64,000 bases of DNA from Lateolabrax maculatus. Its lineage: Eukaryota; Chordata; Actinopteri; Acropomatiformes; Lateolabracidae. The position numbers were made by a program, and so were the translations under genes. Positions 1 to 10,339 of the stretch are shown here, one piece after another. Each line of letters opens with the position of its first letter. Position 1 is the stretch's first letter. The stretch is taken from assembly GCA_031216445.1 (NCBI GenBank), contig CM062200.1:5593501-5657500 (forward strand), read 5' to 3'. The notes below the pieces were generated by a model, which saw only the letters and a program-made list of their open reading frames with translations, did no database searches and had not been told where the DNA came from.

Positions 1-1869
1 AGTCTGGATCTGGGCTTCCTCAATGGCCGAGCTCATTCCCTTCCCAGAGATGGGAGTGATTGTGGGAAGTGAGCCTGAAGATTGCTGAAGTAATTAACGT
101 TCCTGCCGGCTGGCAGATCCAATCGTCTCTGATACGAGAGGAGACACACACACACACACATACACTCAGAAACACACACAACAGATTCTCAAATTCAAAG
201 TTTAATTGCGTACTGTAGCACAATAAAATGTGTCCTCATATGCACAGACAGCTGTCACACTCTGAATGCTGTACTGCTTTGATGATTTAGTTAATGTGAT
301 AATGGAAGTCAAAACAACCAGAGCGGCTGTCATTTACGTCACGTTTCAGCATGTATGTCAGTAAAATAGTAATGATGTTGTTTTTTGGTTTGTGTATCTT
401 CTTTAAATAAGGCATCATTACAAAATTAGACACTTTCAGTTAGGAAATGAGGACATGTGGCATCCTTTTAGGCACTCATGGAGTTTTTTTGTAATATTTT
501 CCTGGTTTTCCTCATCATCATCCTGCTGTTTATATTATAATCATTTTTTAAACACACATTCACACACAAACAGACACAGAAATGAATCTCTCCATTCCTC
601 TTTGCTTTCCTGCTCACTTCCTACCTGTTCTGATATCAGCTGTCCCAATATCTTCCCTTTAAGCTGCCCTCTTTCCTTTTCATTCTCCTATCTCTCCCTC
701 TCCTCTTCCCCTCCACCTCCCTTCCCTTATTCTCTCTATCTCTCCCTCAAAGCCACCTCATCTCCTTCCCTCCTCCTCTCTTGTAACTTATTCTGTCTCT
801 CCTCCTCTGGCAATTCTCGGCCATCTCCTTCGCCATCTCTGGTTTCGTTCAAACCTCCTCCTCCTCGTCACAAATACCCTCTACCATTGTCCCAAATATT
901 TCTCTGCTCGTCTTGATTTCTTCCCACATTCTTTTGTCTTCGTATCTTCTCCTCTCCCTCTCTCCTTCCTCCCTCTCACCTATCAGAGAGCGCAGGCCAG
1001 CCTTTTTGTCTCAAGGTGACTCAGAGCATCTGGAGCTGTTGCCGCGATACGTGAAGCAATTTATTCGCAGGCGGGAGGTGTGAGGAGACCGGACTCCGGC
1101 CCTCTGGTGTCTCCAGACGCTGTAGCCGACAACCCTGTCAAGGTTTCTGCTTGCTGTTTATATACATGTACGGTAAGCAGCATCTGTATGCTTAAAGATC
1201 CATTGGGCCAATAGTTTGAGTTTCATTTTTTGACAATAATCTAATTTGAAACACTTTGAAAACAAGCAGGTACACACGTTGGATAAAAGAGTTAAATCCC
1301 TGGTGGAAAATTATGAAGTGACAGGTGTCTGTGTGTGTGCCTGAGTGAATAAATGAATAATGTTTAAGCTTCGAGGGTGGTCCTTATAGATGCTGGTGTC
1401 CTCCTGACATGAATATTAAATCCTCATGCTGGTAAAGGCGCCTAATTGTTCTTCATCTCTGCATTTGCCTCCTCCTCCTTCATCTTTGTCTGAGTTTGAG
1501 ATGCTACATGTCGAGTAAGTGTGTGTTTGCGAGTGCGTACGTATGTGAGGGAGAGATTACTTGAATGTTACTTTGTCTGTGTGTGTGATGTCTGCAGCCT
1601 GTCCCAGGTGCTCCACTGATGTTTTCATATGCACGACTCACATCTTTCATCATTTGGCAAGACAGGCCCTTCATCAATCCTGATGCAACCACTACACACA
1701 TGTGGCTTAAACACACACACACTAGCAGCTTTGTGAGGTTATACTCATGCACAACAGTGTTATGAGCTTAAATGCTAAACACAGAGTACAACTATGGGAA
1801 AGGGATTCGTTTTGCAGGTTCTTGGTCATGAACTAAACTATTGGACAAAATAATATTTTTGACTTGATG
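1..1869. other. Left flank, no gene seen
   Basis: A CA run at 148-180, a C/T-rich tract at 588-985, and a less AT-rich stretch around 1000-1140 containing CpGs. No exon of a recognisable protein found on either strand. Confidence 0.6.
588..985 (+). repeat. Low-complexity C/T-rich tract
   Basis: Dominated by CTCTCC, TTCC and CCTCCT words; the Ser/Pro/Leu-rich frame across it (455-916) is compositional. Confidence 0.8.
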
Positions 1870-2166
1870 CTATGGAAAGTTAAGGGATCACCAAAGTGAT
1901 CACAATTCATCCTGAGGGAGACATGAACATCTGAACCAAATTTCAGAACAATTCAGTCAATAGTTGTTGAGATATTTCCCTGAGAAACCACAAATGTCAA
2001 AGTGGTCGTACAGGAAAAATGAGAGGATCACAGTGATTAAGATTCATCTTCTGGGGACCATGCATGTAAAAAATTGAATGGCAATCCATCCAACATTTCA
2101 GTCTAAACCAAAGTGATGGATCGACTGACAGACTGACATTGCCATCCCTGGAGCCATGTTGCTATT
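1870..2166 (+). repeat. Percomorph SINE-like repeat with two internal units
   Basis: First unit: GGGATCACCAAAGTGATCAC, ATTCATCCTGAGGGAGACAT, CAATAGTTGTTGAGATATTT. Second unit: GATTCATCTTCTGGGGACCA, GGCAATCCATCCAACATTTC. Then GACTGACATTGCCATCCCTG and GAGCCATG. I recognise this as a very abundant percomorph repeat; the two units are degenerate copies of each other. Non-coding. Confidence 0.7.
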
Positions 2167-4544
2167 ATAACAGGATTTAACAATCATAATTAAACACTAA
2201 ATGTGCATGAATTTAAAACTGTTAAAAACAGGCAGTTGCACAGACGTCAAAAGGTTAAATGTGACACCTAGACAAAGAGCCCCAGCTGGCGTCGCAGTGT
2301 AGGGTGTTCGCAGTCTGATGGCTGTTGAAATGAATGACTTCCTATTCTTCCCCGGAGCGACATGGATAAGCTCTTCTGGATGATTAGCATGTAATGGAGG
2401 GGTGAAATGTACAGTTCATGAATGCCAGTTTGAATATCATCCTCTTCAATGTGCCACCTGGATTACGTTTTTTATCAGTATAACAATGAAACATTTATAC
2501 TGAACATGCAAAAGGACCAACCTCCACTGTCAACATTTGTTAATGCTTTAAATTACAGCCTGCAGGTTACTGTGTAAATATTTTGTACATATGGAGTACC
2601 ATGAAAATATTTACTGGGTACCTGTAAATACAAGTGCAGGGAACTAAAGGGTAAAGGAACAAACAGAGTACCAGCAGACTGCCTTTTACAACAGCTATGA
2701 TATGAAAAGAAGTCACTAATACCAGGAGTACATGTGTCATTTACATTTAGTTTAAAATATAAATGTACATATACAATTTTACTGCACTGGCCCCACCTGT
2801 TTACAGCTTTCTCACATCACAGTATTTATATGTATTTACTCTCTGTGTATTTGATCCACCACTGTAAATACATTTATATGCTACATTTCTATAACAGTTC
2901 TCATTTACCACACATTACTGCACAAGCTGTTTACTTTACAGTTTACACGTCACTCAGAACACAGCATTATATATTTTATTTTATTTTATTATATTGTATT
3001 TTATATTTTATCATACTATTCCTATATTTTAGCTGCTGCACTATTTTATGTTTGTGTTTATATTCATTTTTAGATTGTTATGTCTTGTGTTTTTTTTCTC
3101 TTGAGACTTTTCTTTACACATAATATTCTGTATAGATATATGTAGGAACATTGTTGGAGGGAGCCTGAGATCCGAGAGTTTCTAACAACTGCTTCCTTTA
3201 ATTGTTGTGCAATTTCCCAAAGTCATTTATTTGTAAAAAAAAAATTAATTTACTAATTACTACTCTTACAATGTGATAATGGCCTACTTTTTTTTTTTTT
3301 TTTTTTTTTTTACTAATTTATAAGAAAAGTGTTCAAAAAGACACCTTTAACAAAATTCAACAAGTAATTACAAAAATAACACAAGTAGGTGTTATTGTTT
3401 AAAATAGATGGGATCGCATTTTGTGATGAAAAGCTTCAACTATAATTCTTAATATACCGTGAGAGTGTAAAATGAAATTTGACATTTGAGTAGTTAAAAC
3501 TTTTAACATCACTCTTTTAACGTTTAATGTCACTTTTATTTACTCTGGTAAGCTTTAGTTTGATTGATTTCATTGTACATCTCTATAAATAACAGGTTTA
3601 AAAAGATTCACAACGGTTTCATTTGAACTCTGTTTAGTCTTTGTTCCTTAACACTAAAAACAGAAAATATCAATAATGATGACCCATTTAACTTGATTAA
3701 AAATAGCTTTGTAATGCAGATGGAGACAGCTCCTTCTGATCATACTTTCTTTCTTTCTTTCCACGTATACTATCAGATATTTATACGAAAAAAAAAAGAT
3801 CAAATTCACCTGTACCTGCGTAAATCCAGGCTTTATGATGCCAACAAGCATGTCTTACGTAATCATGAAGACATGCTGAGCCCCTTGCTCTTCAGGGATG
3901 AAAAGAAGTCCAATTACATTGAGTTCTAAAAATATGGGATCAGTAGCAGAGCAGAGGATTAGATCAATATTATGGTCCAATCCAAGGCAATGCTCCAGTA
4001 ACAAAGCAGAGAGTAATGGAAAAATCAAAGTGCTCAATGTTTGGACTTTCCAACATTACTCATCTGGACCCCTGAATGGAGTCTTATCTCGTCATGACAA
4101 CAGCATAGAGAGAGTAATTGCCATGGCAACAGGTCACCTTGAGTTAGAGTAGCTTATCGTTATCGAAGTTTGCTTCAGACGAGCGCTGCTGGAAATTTTA
4201 AGACGTGTCGTGATGCCACGCTGTCAGGTTCACCGAACCTGACAGAAACCTTGTTCAGAAGTTTGACAGTAGATCTGAAGTAAAATAATCACATCATTGC
4301 CACTTGATCCAGTCTCTTTTCTGCGGTGTATTTGTGTCAGTCATCAGCTGACATGTGACCCAAACACCAGAAGGATATTCCTCCAGGATGCTGCAGCAGA
4401 TGACGACTGACCTCTATATGACAAGATCAGAGAACGAGGCTTTGATCGGCGACCAGATCGTCTTCATGCCGCCTTTTTCTTTCCTATCTACCTCCTTGTT
4501 TTTCATCCTCTGTTTACACTTTAAAATAACAGTTCAATGTTGAG
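2167..4544. other. Left flank, no gene seen
   Basis: AT-rich. 2820-3110 is rich in TGTAAATA and TTTTATTT words, which create a meaningless open frame. A poly(T) run lies at about 3291-3310. Frames around 3654-4152 on both strands are short and without recognisable features. Confidence 0.6.
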
Positions 4545-4635
4545 AGTTACATGAGAAGATCGATACCACTTTAGCTTAGCTTAGCATAAAGACTAGAAAC
4601 AAAGGGAAACTGCTAGCATGCCTCCGTCCAAATGT
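4545..4635 (+). repeat. Teleost interspersed repeat fragment
   Basis: GAGTTACATGAGAAGATCGA, TACCACTTTAGCTTAGCTTA, GCATAAAGACTAGAAAC. Third copy of the family at 22345 and 56225, with an internal deletion. Confidence 0.55.
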
Positions 4636-5189
4636 AATGTGGTATACATTTTTTAAACTCTCTGTAAGAAAAAAATATATTTCCCAAAATTTTGAACTAC
4701 TAAAATACTATTTCCCTGTACAAAGTAGGCATAGACAGACAAAATAAGGCTCTACAAAGAAGAGGCACACATGCATGTTCATCCAAAAAGGCTCTTTAAT
4801 TGGTCTAAGTGATTAATTACAGGGTGAGGGAGCCAGGTAATATAGATACTAGAATAGCTTTCAATTACCTCATTTAATTTTGATCATTTAACAGTTAGAG
4901 GGGATGGGAAAAAGAGGGATGATGAGGGAATATAAAAGAGTGGAAAAGAGAAAGTGATGAAAATCTAATATAGGCCAACCGACAGAGTTAATACAGTAAT
5001 AACAAATATTCCAGTAAATCAGCAACAGCTTTACAAAAAGAAAAGCTCAGAATGTGTGATTAGAGTGTGTTTAGAAAATTTTAAGAGTGACTATAAATTC
5101 CTATCATATGTAGAATACATAAATATGACACTAACCAGCCTCAAATAACACATTTTCTCTATATCGATATAGTATTTAGATGCAGAATT

Positions 5190-6131
5190 GATTTATTGTG
5201 AGGCCCTGTGTGATGTTGTGCTGTACTGCAGCCTCATACTGAGGCCCAGTGAGGAACAAGAATCCACGGTTTAAGACACCTAGTGCTGGTCAGTGCTGTC
5301 CCAAAACTTTCAGAAGTTTGCAGATTGTGTTCATATGGACTGCTTTCACAAAGTCTCTCCTTCCTCTGACTCATCTCTAAACACTTGAAGGGTTTAGCTC
5401 CAAAACATTATACATCTTTAAAGAAGTCACCTGAAATGCATTAACAGATGTCTCAAAATGGTTATTTCATCCTAGAAAACCGCTGCTCTTCTGTGTCTGG
5501 AGTCAAAATGTTTTAATATTGAGTGTCTTATTTTGGAATTAAACTCTTCGCGCTTACGTCGCAGCTGTCCTCACAAATCTTGCTACAGTGGCTGCTTGTT
5601 TTTGGTGGCTGTATTCAAAGATACAATCCCTTATTCCTCCACTTTTTCTCCCCAGCTGTAAACAGTTCATCTGCTCGACGACACCAAAGACTGAATCCCA
5701 ACCATCCACAAGAAAATATACACAACACACACTAGCATGAAAACTCTGGTTATAGTTTAACCATGCGCCAACACCATGGACTGTTGTAAATCTTAGTGCA
5801 CATTAAAGCACAGAAAACACACAAGCGGTCGTAGGAAAGTAGCAAGTGAGTAAAACCTGCCAACTCCAGCTTTCCACAGCTTTCTTGAGGATAAATTGGT
5901 AACAGTGCAGTCTTCTTATCTTACTGTAGTGTACATCAAATAAGTCCTAAACATCTGTAAAATTTGCAGACCCAAACTTCTATTCTTTACCACACAAAGT
6001 CACAGCAAATCCACAATTACTTCAAGTCATAACTTCTTCCTCTTACATTAATCTACCCACTAATCCCTCTCCACAGTCTTGTCCTCTATTAGCCCACAGT
6101 ATCCATCTCATGAGGCCCTTTAGGTTTCCCA
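5190..6131 (-). other. grin2c: Probable grin2c 3' UTR
   Basis: AT-rich sequence after the stop. Candidate polyadenylation signals on the minus strand are ATTAAA at 5517-5512 and AATAAA at 5197-5192. The second gives a UTR of about 960 nt. Which is used cannot be told from sequence. Confidence 0.45.
5192..5197 (-). terminator. Candidate polyadenylation signal AATAAA
   Basis: First canonical hexamer noticed downstream of the grin2c stop on the minus strand; a TGTGTT stretch follows about 40 nt on. A variant ATTAAA lies nearer at 5517-5512. Confidence 0.35.
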
Positions 6132-7691
6132 TCAGACCTCAGACTCCAGACTGGACACCCGTCGCCAGGGACGAAGTACGCAGGGGCTCCCAACAGGCTG
6201 GCCCCCTGCTCCCTGACCTGCCTGGGCCTCTGATCTAGTCTGGGATCCCTGATAGACCCCATAGGCCCCATACACGCTGTCCTGGTACAGCAGAGCCCGC
6301 TGGCTTCCACATCTCCCGCCACCACAAGCCAGCAGCTGGCACACTGGGCTGGGGCTTGGCTGGCTGCTGGAGACCTGGCTGTGGTGCTGCAGGTCTAGGG
6401 GGCCGTGGTAGAGGGGTAGCCCAGGGTACGAGTTCAGGTAGTGGGTGTACTGTCTGCTGAGCAAGCTGGTGGCTCTCCGTACCATCCCCCGCCCTAACCC
6501 AGTCCCGTGTCGCACTGCTTCTCCGTACGTGGGGAGGTGGGCGGAGTGGGAGTAGCGCAGCCTCTGGCCCTTACGCCCGCTGGGCCTCCTCTGGTCCTCC
6601 CTTATGTGGAGGTAGGCCTGGTTCCGTGGGAGGCACAGGTTGTTTCGAAGGTGGGCAGGGTTGTAGGCCTTCGCAGGTGTGGTCGGTGTAAGAATGCATG
6701 GGAACAGGTCCGGCAGGGTGGAAGGCGATTGGCTGGACAGGGATGACTGGGATTCGTCCAGCTGGCGCATCTGCTCGCTGCCCCAAGTTGCTTTAAGGAA
6801 AGAGGGACGGCGGTGCCTCCGTTTCCCCCTCAGCATGAGGTCCTCCGGGGGCCAGGAGCTGTAGTTTTCCACCCGAGGACACATCCCCTCACCTGAGTAG
6901 ATGTTGTCAACGCTGGGGGAGGAGATGTGGTTGGCGTGGAGGTGGTTGGCTTTGAGCTCACTCAGACAGACGGGACCTTTGTCATTCTTTTCCTGGTCCC
7001 TGTGTTTTCTCCTCTCCACATCCCCGTCCTCACACTGGAAACTCTTGGACCTCCTTTTCCGTCGGGAGAAGCCTGCTTGGACGTGCTGGTTGTGAGGCGA
7101 GGAGACTGGGTGAGAGGTGTAGATGTCAGGTAGTTGGAGATCGGTGTAGGGGATGAAGGGCGAGTGAGGATGGGTGTCTACGTAGAGTCTCCCCGTGGTC
7201 TGGTAGTGGTGTGGGTGCTGATGAGGGAGCGGCTCACCCACAGCCAGGTGGGGGCTGCTGAGGCTGGACACAGGAAGTGGCCGGTCATACAGACATGAAG
7301 AAGAATGAGTTGGAAGCGTGTAGCGCAGCGGCGTGGGCCTGGTCACACCCCTGTGATGTTTCAGAGAGGTAACAGCACTCAGCGGTGGGGTTAGGGAGCG
7401 CTGGGGAAGGGGGCAGTGATTCTCCGTGACATAAGCAAATCCTCCTGGCACCGCCTCCGTGGCGACTTGTGGAATACGAACAGGTAAGCTGCCGCCATGT
7501 CGACTCAACTGCTCTATGGTCTTGGTGGCGTTGTCCAGAGAGGTCTCAACATTGGCAGTGCTGACCAGGTCCTTGGCAGTGCGAAGCATCTTCAGCATGT
7601 TTGCTTGAGCGTAGTTTGAAGTCAGGTCAGGTTTGGCCAAACCAGATGAACGCCCATGATCCTCCACTCCATTGAAACAACTGTAAATACC
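6132..7691 (-). CDS. grin2c: grin2c coding exon 15: cytoplasmic tail and stop
   Basis: Residues 881-1399 and TGA at 6134-6132. Opens GIYSCFNGVEDHG and YAQANMLKMLRTAKDLVSTA, conserved with human GluN2C, then diverges into a Ser/Pro/His-rich tail. Basic clusters RRKRRSKS (~1090-1097) and, further on, RGKRRHRR and RRATSLLSR could be kinase sites. The end RRVSSLESEV combines a PKA-type site (S1393) with a class I PDZ ligand for PSD-95-family proteins; the corresponding serine of mammalian NR2C is reported as phosphorylated. At 519 residues the tail is roughly 100 longer than the human one. Long plus-strand frames at 6507-7133 are antisense shadows. Confidence 0.97.
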   Translation of the reverse strand, partial: GIYSCFNGVEDHGRSSGLAKPDLTSNYAQANMLKMLRTAKDLVSTANVETSLDNATKTIEQLSRHGGSLPVRIPQVATEAVPGGFAYVTENHCPLPQRSLTPPLSAVTSLKHHRGVTRPTPLRYTLPTHSSSCLYDRPLPVSSLSSPHLAVGEPLPHQHPHHYQTTGRLYVDTHPHSPFIPYTDLQLPDIYTSHPVSSPHNQHVQAGFSRRKRRSKSFQCEDGDVERRKHRDQEKNDKGPVCLSELKANHLHANHISSPSVDNIYSGEGMCPRVENYSSWPPEDLMLRGKRRHRRPSFLKATWGSEQMRQLDESQSSLSSQSPSTLPDLFPCILTPTTPAKAYNPAHLRNNLCLPRNQAYLHIREDQRRPSGRKGQRLRYSHSAHLPTYGEAVRHGTGLGRGMVRRATSLLSRQYTHYLNSYPGLPLYHGPLDLQHHSQVSSSQPSPSPVCQLLACGGGRCGSQRALLYQDSVYGAYGVYQGSQTRSEAQAGQGAGGQPVGSPCVLRPWRRVSSLESEV

Positions 7692-10304
7692 CTGAGGGGT
7701 GAAAGAGAGTGACAAAGAGTGAAGAAGATAAAGAAAGAATGAAGTGAGAATGAGAAGTGGTGAAAGAGATGGGGAAGAGAAGTAAAGTATAAATCACCTA
7801 ATCATTTGTAATTAAATCAATAGTTAGCCACAAACGGTTTAACCTTGAATCAACCTAGTGGTCCTAAGGGGACCATTTCACAGACGAGATTTCAACCAAT
7901 ATATACATCTCAAAGTGACGATCCACCTCGTAACTAATAAAAACCCCACTGGCTGTAAAATATAAAAAACCTGATTTCATTAATATCTCATTTTATCACT
8001 GAGGCAAGACTTAGTCACAAATTCATTATGCATTCTCCCGGGACTCAAAGAAAAACAGTTTAAGCTGAAAGGATTGCCCCAATAAATGCACACAGACACA
8101 CACACGCCTAAAGTTCCCTGCAGAACAAACCGGCTCTAACTGCATGGACAAACAGAGCCAAATCCCATGACTGCTCTCAGCTTACAGTTGGCTGAGAGAT
8201 CCTGAAAAAGCCAAATTTAATTTGGCCCTTGGGGCCGCCCCATACGGATTAATGATCAGATAGTCATTTAGCCGTTAATCTGATAAAATCCGGATCCAGG
8301 CACAATGGTGTAATTACACGGCAGAGGAGCACAGAGGCTGGAGTCCACAGACATTTCCCTGGCTGTGACTTCAGCCAGAGCTTTTTGCCTCAATAACCAC
8401 GTTCCCAAACAACGGCATCAACAAACTGGGTACTGATTCAGGGTAATTGCAAATGAACATTAAGCAATCAAAGTTAAATGCTGAGTACACACCAGAATTA
8501 GTGCTGCTTTTCTTTCCTTTTATCTCTCCTCTCTCCATTCCCTCTCTTTCTTAATAAGAATGCAGTACCCTTTTAGCTAATATTTTAACAAGGCTCTCTA
8601 ATGATACCATGTAATTACATGCAAATACACACCCATTTGCACTAATTTATCATCACATAAAAGCCCCTTCATGTAAAACAGCATATTACACTGAAAAAGC
8701 AACTTTGAGTCAAAATAATCACCAAGCCAATCTTTCAATCACTCAACCAAGCTGTTACTCAACTAATTCAATTACAGCCACCCTATCAGTCACTTAACTA
8801 AATAATCAATGTAAAAATCAGTGAAGCATTTTCTCAACCCCAATTCCATAAACCAAGCAATCAGCAATCAAACCAACAAACCAACCGAGGATCCATAAAA
8901 AAGCTATCCAACTTTCCAAAAAAAGAAAAAAAAGACGAATCAATTAACTGACTGAATTGCTTAATTTAGTTAATTTAGACATTTGCAAATCTCACCCTAC
9001 TGATGGCCAACATGAAGTCAAGTTTGTGAGACTTGTGGAGGGAGTGTCGTAGTTTCCAGTAAAGCAGGTGTTCCCAGGCGAAGACCAGCAGGCTGAGGCC
9101 CATGGCCACAAGCAGCATGTAGAAGACGCCCGCCATGTTATCAATGTCCAGCTTGCTGCTCATCACTTCGTTCTTCTCGTTCTGGCAGATGCCCGACAAC
9201 CACACCGTCTCCAAGCGCTGGGTGTCTCCTGGAGGGGCGAAGGTTTATGTTAGGAAAAGAGATAGAAAAGAGAAAGATTTGAGCAGAAAGCGAGAGTAGA
9301 GAGAAAGAGATATGATAGCTTACAATGACCTGAAGACAAACATTTCTGCATAACCATCTCTATTGTCCTGGATGAGTTACTCAGTATAGTCTAAGTTTTA
9401 AGACAATTATACATTTTATGTTATTTTTGCTGTCAGCACCACTTCATTAGATTTTAAATGAAATATTAATTATGAGGTTAAAGTACTGGTATGAACTTAA
9501 ATAAAGATATTTGGTGCCAAAGACCTACACACATCAGCAGACACTTAGTGTTACTATAACCATCTTCACCTATTCATTCCTTCAGGGGCCTTTCCACTGA
9601 TACTGTGTCAATGTCATATGGGAGTTGATTTCCAGTTGGTCTGCTGCTATTTTAGTCATTTTAGTGAAAGAAAAAACATGCACTGGACTTTTTCCATCTC
9701 TACTGCTCATTTGTTCATGACTTGTCTACATCGATGTGGTAATTATGACTAGGAGATACTGATATAACTAACTTAAATAATACAGATGGATCTGAAAAAC
9801 CATGCCATTAGTCTCTAGACTCATGCGTCCTGGTGGATTCAGTGAGGTGAAAGACTGCCAGTCAAGAAGCATTTCACTGTTTAGCCTTATAAACACATCA
9901 ACCCTTCTTATGGCTGCAGTATACATTTACACAACTATTTTACTTCTTTATTGTGCTTTGTGGGCATTCCAAAATGCCCACGAAGCACTTTTTGAATGAG
10001 AAGAATTCACAATGTTAAACGTATCTCCATTAGCTATCATTACCACATAAGCTACTCCTCCAGGCCTCTGAACAGGTGGCCACCTCTTGAGCGGCGCTCT
10101 CCCCAGCGGCCTTGAGGGAGCATGGCCCATTTTATCACTCGGTTACCTTATGTTGAGTACACTATTTATTGCATCATCATGGGAAGCTCAGAGTGAGTAC
10201 GAGTGTGTGTGTGGGGTGCTCTTAAGCTCTCAGAGGAGGGAGGATATTAACTCCACACCGGCAGTCGTCATGGTGAGTGTGTTTGTGTGTGTATAGGTAG
10301 GAAA

Positions 10305-10339
<35 letters not shown>

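Noticed and set aside
455..916. 153-codon plus-strand open frame
   Set aside because: Ser/Pro/Leu-rich translation of a C/T-rich low-complexity tract; no start context, domain or splice support.
2734..3123. 129-codon plus-strand frame
   Set aside because: Tyr/Phe/Ile/Leu-rich product of AT-rich repeats; no recognisable protein.
6507..7133. Plus-strand open frames
   Set aside because: Antisense shadows of grin2c exon 15.
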